From Streptomyces roseolilacinus (GTDB taxonomy: Bacteria; Actinomycetota; Actinomycetes; Streptomycetales; Streptomycetaceae): a stretch of DNA of 64,000 bases. This document shows positions 1-7,919 of this stretch, in pieces. Numbering within the stretch: position 1 is the stretch's first letter; each line of letters opens with the position of its first letter. Below the pieces are notes generated by a model that had not been told where the DNA came from, did not search any database, and was given only the letters and a program-made list of their open reading frames with translations. Position numbers and translations under genes: made by a program. The stretch is from NCBI RefSeq assembly GCF_014649335.1, contig NZ_BMSV01000014.1:1-64000 (forward strand), written 5' to 3'.

Positions 1-129
1 GGTCATCGACTGCACCGACACCGGCGCGTCACCACCCACGGCGACGGAACCGACCTGGATCTGCCGACTCTTCCGGCGCTCGGCCAGCCTGGTCGGAACG
101 GACGGCATGCCGAGAGAAATCGCGGTCAT
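1..129 (-). CDS. ispG: IspG, 4-hydroxy-3-methylbut-2-enyl diphosphate synthase (N-terminal part)
   Basis: The first 43 codons of ispG; the gene runs off the left edge of the window. The product would be the cytoplasmic [4Fe-4S] enzyme that turns MEcPP into HMBPP late in the MEP isoprenoid pathway. The minus-strand translation starts MTAISLGMPSVPT and continues with AERRKSRQIQVG and APVSVQSMT, which I recognise as the conserved actinobacterial IspG N-terminus. The start is the ATG at 129-127; no strong Shine-Dalgarno is visible. It follows dxr and the site-2 protease on the same strand, so two MEP-pathway genes flank the protease, a common actinobacterial arrangement. A strong hairpin at 243-279 separates it from the protease gene, so it may have its own promoter in 130-240. 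Confidence 0.85.
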   Translation of the reverse strand, partial: MTAISLGMPSVPTRLAERRKSRQIQVGSVAVGGDAPVSVQSMT

Positions 130-242
130 CTGCTGTGCAACCCCAAGGTGTGGAACGAGGTCCCGATATCGGCGGGCTCCGGGCTTCGAGATTACAGGGG
201 GCGTGCCGCCGCCAGCACATCGCGCCGGGTGTGCCGCACGGC

Positions 243-279
243 GGCGGCGGCCGGACGGTCCGTGCGTCCGGCCGCCGCC
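243..279 (-). terminator. Hairpin downstream of the site-2 protease gene
   Basis: A perfect 14-bp GC-rich inverted repeat (arms 243-256 and 266-279) with a 9-nt loop lies between the protease stop and ispG. It has no T-tract, which is usual for Streptomyces terminators. Confidence 0.65.
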
Positions 280-303
280 TCCGGGTCCGTCCGCGGGCGG
301 GGA

Positions 304-1605
304 CTACGAGATCTTCACCGGGTTCACGATGTCGGCGAGGAGCACGAGCACGGTGAAGCAGATGAAGATGCCCGCGACGACGTACGCGACCGGCATCAGC
401 TTCGCGACGTCGAAGGGGCCCGGGTCGGGGCGGCGGAACAGCCTCGCCAGGTGCCGCCGCGCGGACTCCCACAGGGCGCCCGCGATGTGGCCGCCGTCGA
501 GGGGCAGCAGCGGCAGCATGTTGAAGAGGAACAGCGACAGGTTGAACGTGGCGAGCACCAGCAGGAACGACGCGACGATGTTCTGCGTCGGCACGTCGAG
601 ATTCATCACCTCGCCGCTGATGCGGGCGGCGCCGACGATGCCGACCGGGGAGTCGGCCTTGCGCTCGCCGTCGCCGAAGGTGGCGTCCCACAGGTCGGGG
701 ATCTTGCCGGGGAGCGCGACGACGGCGTGGGCGCCGTCCTCGATCATTCCGCCCATGCGCTCCACGGACTGGCCGAAGGTGAGCGGGACGATCTCGGTCT
801 TGGCGGCGAAGCCGAGGTAGCCGGCGGGAACGTACTCGCCGGGGATCGCCTCGCCGTCGGCGTCCTTCTTCACCACCATGTTCTTCTCGAGCACGGGGTG
901 CAGGACGAGCTGCCGGCCGTCGCGCTCGACGGTGACCGTGGCGGGGCCGATCGTGTCGCGGATGCGGGTGGACAGGGCTGCCCAGTCGGCGACCGGCTCA
1001 CCGTCGAAGGCGACGATGCGGTCGCCCGCCCGCAGACCGGCGGCGTGGGCCGGGGACTCCCGGTCGCCCTTGGCGCACGTGTCGCGTTCCTCGCTCTGCG
1101 CGATGACGCACTTCTGCACGCCGGCGACCTCGGTCGTCTGCGTCGCGAAGCCGAACGACATGGCGACGCCGAGGAAGATCGCGGCGGCGAGGACCAGGTT
1201 CATGAACGGCCCGGCGAACATGACGATGACGCGCTTCCACGGCTTGCGCGTGTAGAACAGCCGCTTCTCGTCGCCGGGTTGCAGCTCCTCGTACGCCGCC
1301 GAGCGGGCGTCCTCGATCATGCCGCGCCAGGGGGACGTCGACCGGGCCTCGACGCGGCCGTCCTCGCCGGGCGGGAACATCCCGATCATGCGGATGTAGC
1401 CGCCCATGGGGATGGCCTTGATCCCGTACTCCGTGTCGCCCTTCCTGCGGGACCAGAGCGTCGGGCCGAAACCGACCATGTACTGGGGCACGCGGATGCC
1501 GAACAGCTTGGCCGTGGAGAGGTGGCCCAGCTCGTGCCAGGCGATGGAGATCAGGAGTCCCACGGCGAACAGCGCGATGCCGAGGATCGTCAGCAGTACG
1601 GTCAT
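304..1605 (-). CDS. Site-2 type zinc metalloprotease (RseP/M50 family)
   Basis: A 433-aa intramembrane protease of the M50/RIP family, which cleaves membrane-bound regulators such as anti-sigma factors inside the bilayer. The zinc motif HELGH lies at residues 24-28 within the first membrane helix. A PDZ domain (around AGLRAGDRIVAFDG, residues 190-205) follows, and the C-terminal membrane part has the second metal-binding motif LPLDGGH near residue 368. The length is normal for actinobacterial members. Its ATG overlaps the dxr stop as ATGA, so it is probably translationally coupled to dxr. The substrate cannot be told from the sequence. In Streptomyces this gene sits between dxr and ispG although it has no enzymatic role in the MEP pathway. 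Confidence 0.9.
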   Translation of the reverse strand: MTVLLTILGIALFAVGLLISIAWHELGHLSTAKLFGIRVPQYMVGFGPTLWSRRKGDTEYGIKAIPMGGYIRMIGMFPPGEDGRVEARSTSPWRGMIEDARSAAYEELQPGDEKRLFYTRKPWKRVIVMFAGPFMNLVLAAAIFLGVAMSFGFATQTTEVAGVQKCVIAQSEERDTCAKGDRESPAHAAGLRAGDRIVAFDGEPVADWAALSTRIRDTIGPATVTVERDGRQLVLHPVLEKNMVVKKDADGEAIPGEYVPAGYLGFAAKTEIVPLTFGQSVERMGGMIEDGAHAVVALPGKIPDLWDATFGDGERKADSPVGIVGAARISGEVMNLDVPTQNIVASFLLVLATFNLSLFLFNMLPLLPLDGGHIAGALWESARRHLARLFRRPDPGPFDVAKLMPVAYVVAGIFICFTVLVLLADIVNPVKIS

Positions 1606-2861
1606 GCGCGGACCTCCAGGGTCGTCCCGGCGGCCTTGGCGGCCAGCTCACGGGCCCGGGCGCGGGCCCAGGTCTCCGCTTCCAGGACGTCCGCGACCGT
1701 CAGTGGGGTTCCCGAGGCGGGGGTGCCGTGCTCGGCGACGACCTCGGTGACCGTGTCCATGATCCCGGTGAAGGGGAGCTGCCCGGCGAGGAAGGCGTCG
1801 ACGCACTCCTCGTTGGCGGCGTTGAACACCGCGGGGGCCGTGCCGCCGAGCCCGCCGACGTGCCGGGCGAGGTCGACGGAGGGGAACGCCTCCGTGTCGA
1901 GCGGGAAGAACTCCCAGGTGGACGCCTGGGACCAGTCGAAGGCGGGGGCCGCGTCCGGCACGCGCTCGGGCCAGCCGAGCCCGATGGCGATGGGGCCGCG
2001 CATGTCGGGCGGGGTGGCCTGGGCGAGGGTGGAGCCGTCGGTGAACTCCACCATCGAGTGCACGTACGACTGCGGGTGGACGACGACCTCGATGCGCTCG
2101 AAGGGGATGTCGTACAGCAGGTGGGCCTCGATGACCTCCAGGCCCTTGTTGACGAGCGTGGCGCTGTTGACGGTGATCACCGGGCCCATCGCCCAGGTGG
2201 GGTGGGCGAGGGCGTCCTCACGGGTGACGCCGGCCAGCTCGGCGCGGGTGCGGCCGCGGAACGGGCCGCCGGACGCGGTGACGACGAGCTTGCGGACGTC
2301 GGCGCGGGTGCCGGCGGCGAGGGCCTGGAACAGCGCGGCGTGCTCGGAGTCGACCGGGATGATCTGGCCCGGCTTGGCGACGGCCTTGACCAGGGGGCCG
2401 CCGACGATGAGCGACTCCTTGTTGGCGAGGGCGAGGGTGCGGCCGGCTTCGAGAGCGGCGAGCGTCGGGGCGAGGCCGATGGAACCGGTGATGCCGTTGA
2501 GGACCGTGTGGCAGTCGGACGCCGCGAGCTGGGCGGCGGCGTCCGGGCCGGCGAGGATCTCGGGCAGCGGTTCGGAGCCGTACCGCTCCGCCAGCGCGGC
2601 GCGCAGCGCGGGCACCGCGTCCTGGCGGGCCACGGCGACCGTGCGGACGCGCAGCCGGTGCGCCTGCTCGGCGAGGAGCCCGGCCCGGCCGCCCGCGGCG
2701 GAGAGCGCGGTGACGCGGAACCGGCCGGGGTTGCGCAGCACCAGGTCGATGGCCTGGGTGCCGATGGACCCGGTGGAGCCGAGGACGACGATGTCCCGGC
2801 GGCCTTCGGCCGGATCGAAGGCGATGTGCGGGTCGGCGAGGGGTGCTGGGCTGTCGCTCAT
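1602..2861 (-). CDS. dxr: 1-deoxy-D-xylulose 5-phosphate reductoisomerase
   Basis: A 419-aa enzyme for the second step of the MEP pathway: NADPH-dependent rearrangement and reduction of DXP to MEP in the cytoplasm. The Rossmann motif GSTGSIG is at residues 28-34, and the conserved NKESLIVGG is near residue 147. The start ATG at 2861 was chosen because the protein then begins about 27 residues before the Rossmann motif, as in homologues; the open frame upstream is only GC-driven. It is the first gene of an overlapping dxr-protease pair. The next gene upstream, on the same strand, is the EPSP-synthase-like gene, 68 bp away. Confidence 0.95.
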   Translation of the reverse strand: MSDSPAPLADPHIAFDPAEGRRDIVVLGSTGSIGTQAIDLVLRNPGRFRVTALSAAGGRAGLLAEQAHRLRVRTVAVARQDAVPALRAALAERYGSEPLPEILAGPDAAAQLAASDCHTVLNGITGSIGLAPTLAALEAGRTLALANKESLIVGGPLVKAVAKPGQIIPVDSEHAALFQALAAGTRADVRKLVVTASGGPFRGRTRAELAGVTREDALAHPTWAMGPVITVNSATLVNKGLEVIEAHLLYDIPFERIEVVVHPQSYVHSMVEFTDGSTLAQATPPDMRGPIAIGLGWPERVPDAAPAFDWSQASTWEFFPLDTEAFPSVDLARHVGGLGGTAPAVFNAANEECVDAFLAGQLPFTGIMDTVTEVVAEHGTPASGTPLTVADVLEAETWARARARELAAKAAGTTLEVRA

Positions 2862-2929
2862 GCCCCCATTCTCACCGCATCCGCTCCCGCCGTTGACCGG
2901 CTCCCCCGGGTGACCACTTCCGGAGGACC

Positions 2930-4171
2930 TCAGTCCGTGGCGTCGCGGTGGCGGGCGAACGCCTCGTGGAAGCCGGGGAACGTCTTCCGTACGCAGCCGG
3001 GGTCGTCGAACGTGATGCCGGGGGTGCGCAGTGCGGTGACGGCGAAGGACATGACCATGCGGTGGTCGCCGCGGGTGGCGATCTCGGCGGGCCGGGGCGT
3101 GCCGGGGTGGATCTCCAGCCAGTCGGGGCCGGTGGTGGCGGTGACGCCCAGGCGGCGGAGGTTGTCGGCGCAGGCGTCGAGGCGGTCGCACTCCTTGACG
3201 CGGGTGTTGGCGACGTCCTCGATGCGGACGGGCCCGTCGGCGAAGGGGGCGAGGGCGGCGAGGGTGGGCATCGTGTCGGAGATGTCGCGCATGGTGACGG
3301 TGAGGCCGCCCAGGCGTCCGGTGCCGCGTACGGTCGTGGCGTCGGCGGTGGTGACGACGTGGGCGCCCATGCGGCGCAGGACGTCGGTGAAGCGGAGGTC
3401 GCCCTGGAGGGCGCCGGTGCCGAGGCCGGGGACGGTGACCTCGCGGCCGGTGAGGGCGGCGGCGGCGAAGAAGTAGCTCGCGGTGGAGGCGTCCGGCTCG
3501 ATGGCGTAGGTGGTGGCGCGGTAGCCGGTCGGGGGGACGGTGAAGACGTCGCCGTCGCGGACGGGCTCGGCGCCGAACGCGCGCATCATCGCGAGGGTGA
3601 TCTCGACGTACGGCACGGAGACGAGGTCCGTGACGGTGATGCGCAGGCCCTCCGCGGTGAGCGGGCCGAGCAGCAGCAGGGCGGTGAGGAACTGGGAGGA
3701 CTGCCCGGCGTCCAGGGTGAGGTCGCCGCCCCGGACGCCGGCGGCGGCGACGCGCAGCGGGTGGTGGCCCTCGGCCTCCTCGTGGCGCAGGTCGACGCCG
3801 AGGGCGCGCAGGGCCCGGGTGAGGGGGCCGAGGGGGCGGCGGCGCAGCTGGGGCGAGGCGTCGAAGCGGAAGTCGCCGCGGCCGGCGGCGGCGAGGGCGG
3901 GCAGGAACCGTCCCGTGGTGGCGCCGTCGCGGCAGTGGACGTCGGCGGTGGCGGCGGGCGGTCCGGCGGGGCTGCCGGTGACGCGCCAGGCGTCGGGGGC
4001 GCGCTCGACCGCGTAGCCGAGGGTGGTCAGGCCCTCGGCGAAGCCCTCCGTGTCGTCGGAGGCGAGGGGGCGCAGGAGGGTCGTGGTGCCGTCGGCCGCT
4101 GCGGACAGGAACAGGGCGCGGGCGGTGACGGACTTGGAGCCGGGTATGTCGATGACGGTCACGGCGCCCAT
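2930..4171 (-). CDS. aroA: 3-phosphoshikimate 1-carboxyvinyltransferase family protein (EPSP synthase paralogue)
   Basis: About 413 aa with the EPSP-synthase fold: GSKSVTARAL at the N-terminus (residues 11-20), QSSQFLTALL, DISDTMPTLAAL, NTRVKECDRL and DHRMVMSFA. These bind shikimate 3-phosphate and PEP in the shikimate pathway. The PEP loop reads CRDGATTGRF (residues 80-89), where classical enzymes have N-A-G-T-A-M-R; Ala84 therefore falls at the position of Gly96 of E. coli AroA. The gene is not in an aromatic amino-acid cluster; it sits beside dxr and is divergent from an IclR regulator. Streptomyces usually has a second aroA, so this may be a paralogue with a different role. The start is uncertain: ATG 4171, or GTG 4162, which has AGGATGG just upstream. 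Confidence 0.85.
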   Translation of the reverse strand: MGAVTVIDIPGSKSVTARALFLSAAADGTTTLLRPLASDDTEGFAEGLTTLGYAVERAPDAWRVTGSPAGPPAATADVHCRDGATTGRFLPALAAAGRGDFRFDASPQLRRRPLGPLTRALRALGVDLRHEEAEGHHPLRVAAAGVRGGDLTLDAGQSSQFLTALLLLGPLTAEGLRITVTDLVSVPYVEITLAMMRAFGAEPVRDGDVFTVPPTGYRATTYAIEPDASTASYFFAAAALTGREVTVPGLGTGALQGDLRFTDVLRRMGAHVVTTADATTVRGTGRLGGLTVTMRDISDTMPTLAALAPFADGPVRIEDVANTRVKECDRLDACADNLRRLGVTATTGPDWLEIHPGTPRPAEIATRGDHRMVMSFAVTALRTPGITFDDPGCVRKTFPGFHEAFARHRDATD

Positions 4172-4244
4172 CCTGCCGGGCGGGGCCGGGCGGGCGCGGG
4201 GCGTCTCAGGGGGTGGTCGGCGCCCCGTGGCGGGGGCGGCGTCC

Positions 4245-4332
4245 GCGCGTCCCGCGGGCGCGTGCGGGACGGCCACCGGGCCGTCGTCCCGGGGGACGCC
4301 GCGGTCGCGCGTCCCCGGGCGCGTGCGGGACG
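4245..4332. promoter_or_regulatory. Twin palindromic repeats between the EPSP-synthase-like and IclR genes
   Basis: Two nearly identical 26-27 bp direct repeats (4245-4271 and 4307-4332) lie in the divergent intergenic region. Each holds an inverted repeat: GTCCCGC/GCGGGAC in the first copy, with a GTCCC/GGGAC core in the second. The copies are 62 bp apart, about six helical turns. The layout suggests a pair of regulator-binding sites, plausibly for the adjacent IclR protein. No experimental support is visible. Confidence 0.4.
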
Positions 4333-4451
4333 ACACGTCGGAAATGTTTCACCCGGCGCGCCGATCCGAGGAACATGTGCGCGGACATCAGGGGCCGGGG
4401 CCGCGCGGTGGTGTGAGGGACGCGGCCGGGCCACGCCATCCGGGGGGATGC

Positions 4452-5126
4452 ATGGACACGGCGGTACGGGCGCGGGCGACGGGTGGCGGACGCGGGGTGC
4501 TGGAGGGGGCGTTCGCGCTGCTGGACGCCCTGCGGCGGCTCGGCGGCGAGGCGGGGGTGACCGGGCTGGCGGCCGCGTGCGGGATGCCCAAGAGCACGGC
4601 GCACCGGCTGCTGGAGCAGTTGGTGGCCCTGGAGGCCGTGGAGCGCCGCGGCCCGCGCTACCGGCTGGGCGCGCAGCTCTACCGGCTCGGTCAGGCCTGG
4701 CAGCCGCACCCGGGGCTGCGGGTGGCGGGGCGCCTGCCGCTGCACCGGCTGAGGGCGGCCACCGGCGGCAGTGTGCTGCTGGCGGTGCTGCGCGAGGAGC
4801 GGGCCCTGACGGTGTGCTCGGTGCCCGGCCGGGTGGAGCCGCTCGTACCGGTCCGGGACGGCGAGGCGTTCCCGCTGGACACGGCGCTGGGCAAGGCGCT
4901 GCGGGGCCCGGTGCGCGGCGGCGCCGTACTGGACCGGGAGGAGGTGGTGGCGGGGGTCTGCTGCGCCGCGCTGCCGGTGCGGTCCCCGGCGGGGGCGGTG
5001 GTGGGGGCGGTGGCCGCGATGGTCGAGGCGGGTCAGCGGCTGGAGGTGGTGGCGGGCCGGGTCGCCGAGGCGGCCTCCGCCGTCACCCGCGCGCTGGCCC
5101 GGGCGGGGGTCGAGGTGCGGGCGTGA
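4452..5126 (+). CDS. IclR-family transcriptional regulator
   Basis: A 224-aa regulator with an N-terminal winged helix-turn-helix (about residues 12-75, including GMPKSTAHRLLEQL) and a C-terminal effector domain that looks shortened and diverged from the usual 170-residue IclR domain. The ATG at 4452 follows a GGGGGG stretch at 4442-4447 and places the HTH close to the N-terminus. It is divergent from the EPSP-synthase-like gene, with two palindromic repeats between them, so control of that gene and autoregulation are likely but inferred. A palindrome follows the stop. The effector is unknown. Confidence 0.8.
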   Translation: MDTAVRARATGGGRGVLEGAFALLDALRRLGGEAGVTGLAAACGMPKSTAHRLLEQLVALEAVERRGPRYRLGAQLYRLGQAWQPHPGLRVAGRLPLHRLRAATGGSVLLAVLREERALTVCSVPGRVEPLVPVRDGEAFPLDTALGKALRGPVRGGAVLDREEVVAGVCCAALPVRSPAGAVVGAVAAMVEAGQRLEVVAGRVAEAASAVTRALARAGVEVRA

Positions 5127-5140
5127 GGGCGCGTCCGGCG

Positions 5141-5161
5141 GCGTTCCGCTGAGCGGAACGC
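5141..5161. promoter_or_regulatory. Palindrome with arms GCGTTCCGC/GCGGAACGC
   Basis: A perfect 9-bp inverted repeat with a 3-nt spacer, 14 bp after the IclR stop and about 110 bp before the secreted-protein gene. It could be a terminator for the IclR gene. It also has the compact symmetrical shape of an IclR-family operator. The sequence alone does not decide. Confidence 0.4.
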
Positions 5162-5268
5162 GTGTGGCCGCGGGCCGGTGGTGGCGAGCAGGGTGGAGGG
5201 GTGCCGGGGAAGGCACGGGCCCCGCGGGACGACGCGGGGCCACCACATCACCCAGGGGGGAACCGACC

Positions 5269-5730
5269 ATGCGTGGAATCGCTCGACTGGCCTCGGCCGC
5301 GCTCGTCTCGCTCGCCGGCGTCGCCGGGTTCGCCGGGACGGCGCAGGCCGAACCGATCGACTACGTCCGCATCGAGCTGCTGGAGCTGACCTGCCACCAG
5401 CAGAGCGAGGGCGATCACGACGAGGCCTACCTGAAGGTCACCGACGCCAACGGCAACGCCGTCAAGGTGTGGCCCGGGAGCCTCAAGTACCAGACGATGG
5501 GCGCGGGTTACGTGCGGTCGATGACGGACGGCAACGGCAACGCGGCCCTCGTCCTCGGCAAGCAGCAGGCCCGCACCATGACGCTGTGGGACGACGACAC
5601 GACGAGCGGCGACGACAAGCTGGGCTCGACGCTCGCCACCGGCAGCGAGGCGGGCGCCGAGGTCCAGTACCGCTCGCTCGAGGGGTCCGGCGGCGTCTAC
5701 ACCGTCGCCTACCGGGTCATCGACATCTGA
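5269..5730 (+). CDS. Small secreted protein, possibly a C2-like beta-sandwich
   Basis: A 153-aa protein of unknown function with a clear Sec signal peptide (MRGIARLAS..., hydrophobic core, cleavage likely after AQA at residue 27). The mature part of about 126 aa is rich in beta-branched residues and Asp. The segment VDYV/ELLEL...DEAYLKV followed by LWDDDTTSGDDKLGS resembles the Asp-rich calcium loops of C2-type sandwiches, but I would not assign the family from this alone. The ATG at 5269 is preceded by a strong GGGGGGA ribosome-binding site. It is a single gene, convergent with the acyl-CoA dehydrogenase and separated from it by a strong bidirectional hairpin. Confidence 0.75.
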   Translation: MRGIARLASAALVSLAGVAGFAGTAQAEPIDYVRIELLELTCHQQSEGDHDEAYLKVTDANGNAVKVWPGSLKYQTMGAGYVRSMTDGNGNAALVLGKQQARTMTLWDDDTTSGDDKLGSTLATGSEAGAEVQYRSLEGSGGVYTVAYRVIDI

Positions 5731-5755
5731 CGGTCCCGGCGCCCCGCGCGCCGGT

Positions 5756-5787
5756 CCGCCGGGCGGGACGCGCGTCCCGCCCGGCGG
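5756..5787. terminator. Bidirectional terminator between convergent genes
   Basis: A perfect 14-bp stem (5756-5769 with 5774-5787) and a GCGC loop lie between the secreted-protein stop and the acyl-CoA dehydrogenase stop. It can serve both strands. Confidence 0.75.
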
Positions 5788-5789
5788 GA

Positions 5790-7763
5790 TCACCGGATCG
5801 GGCGGTGGACGTTCTCCCGGGCGGAGGGCCCGTGGGTGGCGTCGGCGATCCAGGGGCCGTCGCCGCTGGGGTCGAGGACGCCTTCCTCCAGCCAGGTGTA
5901 GCGGCCGGCGAGGACGCCCTCGACGACCTTGCGGTCGACGTCGTCGGTGTTGTCCCAGAGGCGGCCGAACAGCTCCTCGACGCGGAGCCGGGACTGGCGG
6001 CAGAACGTGTCGGCCAGTTCGTAGGCGGCGCGCCCGTGGTCGCCGTTGGTGCGCAGCAGTTCGGCGCGTACGCAGGAGGCGCTCATCGCGAAGAGTTCGG
6101 CGCCGATGTCGACGATCCGGCCGAGGAACGCCTGCTTGGTCTCCATGCGGCCCTGCCAGCGGGACATGGCGTAGAAGGTGGAGCGGGCCAGCCGGCGGGA
6201 GGCGCGTTCGACGTGGCGGAGGTGCCGGGCGAGGTCGGGGTGGCCCCTGGGGTGGAAATCGGCGTACGCGGTGGGCAGCTGGCCGCGTCCGGCGACCAGC
6301 CGGGGCAGCCAGCGGGCGTAGAAGGCGCCGGCCTGGACGCCCGCCTTCGCCTTGTCGCCGAGGGACGTGTCGGGGTCGATGAGGTCGCCGGCGACGGCGA
6401 GGTGGGCGTCGACGGCCTCGCGGGCGATCAGCAGGTGCATGATCTCCGTGGAGCCCTCGAAGATCCGGTTGATGCGCAGGTCGCGCAGGAGCTGTTCGGC
6501 GGGGACGGCGCGTTCGCCGCGGGCGGCGAGGGAGTCGGCGGTCTCGTAGCCGCGGCCGCCGCGGATCTGGACCAGTTCGTCGGCCATGAGCCAGGCCATC
6601 TCGGAGCCGTAGAGCTTGGCGAGGGCGGCTTCGATGCGGATGTCGTTGCGGTCCTCGTCGGCCATCTGGCTGGACAGGTCGAGGACGGCCTCCAGGGCGA
6701 AGGTGGTGGCGGCGATGAAGGAGATCTTCGTGCCGACCGCCTCGTGGCGGGCGACGGGCTTGCCCCACTGCTCGCGGACGGCGGACCACTCGCGGGCGAC
6801 CTTCAGGCACCACTTGCCGGCGCCGGCGCACATGGCGGGCAGGGAGAGGCGGCCGGTGTTGAGGGTGGTGAGGGCGATCTTCAGGCCGGCGCCCTCGGGG
6901 CCGATGCGGTGGGTGGCGGGGACGCGGACCCGGTGGAAGCGGGTCACGCCGTTCTCCAGGCCGCGCAGGCCCATGAAGGCGTTGCGGTTCTCGACGGTGA
7001 CGCCCTCGGAGGCGGCCTCCACGATGAAGGCGGTGATGCCGCCGGGGTGGCCCTCGGACCTCGGTACGCGGGCCATGACGACGAGCAGGTCGGCGACGAC
7101 GCCGTTGGTGGTCCACAGCTTGACGCCGTCGAGGACGTAGTCTCCCCCGCTCTCGGCTCCGCTCGAGCGGGAGGTGCCCCCATCGTCGGGGACGGCGGTG
7201 GTGGCCAGGCGGGCCGGGTCGGAGCCCACGTCGGGTTCGGTGAGGAGGAAGGCGGAGATGTCCGTGCGGGCGAGGCGGGGCAGGAACGTCTCCTTCTGCT
7301 CCGGGGTGCCGAAGAGTTTCAGCGGCTGCGGTACGCCGATCGACTGATGGGCGGAGAGCAGGGCGCCCACGGCGGGGCTGACGGAGCCGACGAGGGCGAG
7401 CGCCTTGTTGTAGTACACCTGGGTGAGGCCGAGCCCGCCGTACCTGGTGTCGATCTTCATGCCGAGCGCGCCGATCTCCTTGAGGCCGTCGATCACGGCG
7501 TCGGGGATGCGGGCCTCGCGCTCGATGAGGGCGCCGTCGATCTTCGTCTCGCAGAAGTCGCGCAGCTTGGCCAGGAACTCCTCGCCGCGCTGGACGTCCT
7601 CGGCGGGCGGCAGCGGGTGGGGGTGGATCAGGTCGAGGCGGAAGCGGCCGAGGAACAGCTCCTTGGCGAAGCTGGGCTTGTGCCAGTCCTGCTGGCGGGC
7701 GGCCTCGGCGACCTGCCGGGCCTCGCGCTCGGAGACTTTGGGTGTGTGGTGCGGGCCGGGCAT
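5790..7763 (-). CDS. Acyl-CoA dehydrogenase family protein
   Basis: A 657-aa flavoenzyme that oxidises acyl-CoA to enoyl-CoA with FAD. Family signatures are LLTEPDVGSDPA (FAD/substrate region, about residue 175), the central beta-domain motif KLWTTNG, and QIRGGRGYETA with RINRIFEGSTEIMHLL near the C-terminus, where family catalytic residues lie. The N-terminal extension of about 60 residues and the long C-terminal domain place it among the larger actinobacterial ACADs. The ATG at 7763 follows GAGGTGAG. Residues around 191-207 (GGTSRSSGAESGG) are encoded by a palindromic repeat inserted in frame at 7142-7192. The substrate is unknown. It is probably transcribed separately, since a terminator precedes it. 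Confidence 0.88.
   Translation of the reverse strand: MPGPHHTPKVSEREARQVAEAARQQDWHKPSFAKELFLGRFRLDLIHPHPLPPAEDVQRGEEFLAKLRDFCETKIDGALIEREARIPDAVIDGLKEIGALGMKIDTRYGGLGLTQVYYNKALALVGSVSPAVGALLSAHQSIGVPQPLKLFGTPEQKETFLPRLARTDISAFLLTEPDVGSDPARLATTAVPDDGGTSRSSGAESGGDYVLDGVKLWTTNGVVADLLVVMARVPRSEGHPGGITAFIVEAASEGVTVENRNAFMGLRGLENGVTRFHRVRVPATHRIGPEGAGLKIALTTLNTGRLSLPAMCAGAGKWCLKVAREWSAVREQWGKPVARHEAVGTKISFIAATTFALEAVLDLSSQMADEDRNDIRIEAALAKLYGSEMAWLMADELVQIRGGRGYETADSLAARGERAVPAEQLLRDLRINRIFEGSTEIMHLLIAREAVDAHLAVAGDLIDPDTSLGDKAKAGVQAGAFYARWLPRLVAGRGQLPTAYADFHPRGHPDLARHLRHVERASRRLARSTFYAMSRWQGRMETKQAFLGRIVDIGAELFAMSASCVRAELLRTNGDHGRAAYELADTFCRQSRLRVEELFGRLWDNTDDVDRKVVEGVLAGRYTWLEEGVLDPSGDGPWIADATHGPSARENVHRPIR
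7142..7192. repeat. REP-like palindromic repeat inside the acyl-CoA dehydrogenase gene
   Basis: A GC-rich element begins CTCCCCCGCTCTCGG and continues through GCTCGAGCGGGAGG to a GCCCCC end; its arms can fold back on themselves. It is in frame and adds about 13 Ser/Gly-rich residues to a surface region of the enzyme. A shorter relative lies at 45113-45145. From memory, closely similar elements are dispersed in Streptomyces genomes. Confidence 0.6.
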
Positions 7764-7859
7764 GGGGGCTCACCTCACCGCGGGTCGGGGGTGGCCGGCC
7801 GGTGGTCCCACCGGTCGGGGCTACTCGTCCGTGTTACCCGATGCCGGCGGGTACGGAAA

Positions 7860-7896
7860 GGCGGCCGGAGCCCCCGCACAGTGGGCTCCGGCCGCC
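7860..7896 (-). terminator. Terminator after the aldehyde dehydrogenase gene
   Basis: A perfect 14-bp stem (7860-7873 with 7883-7896), 9-nt loop, about 25 bp past the stop. On the minus strand it is followed by CTTTCC. Confidence 0.75.
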
Positions 7897-7919
7897 GGCT
7901 CGGCCGTACGGGTGACGGG

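Noticed and set aside
148..2913. Long plus-strand frame over the protease and dxr
   Set aside because: Shadow of minus-strand genes caused by high GC; the translation is low-complexity and has no motifs.
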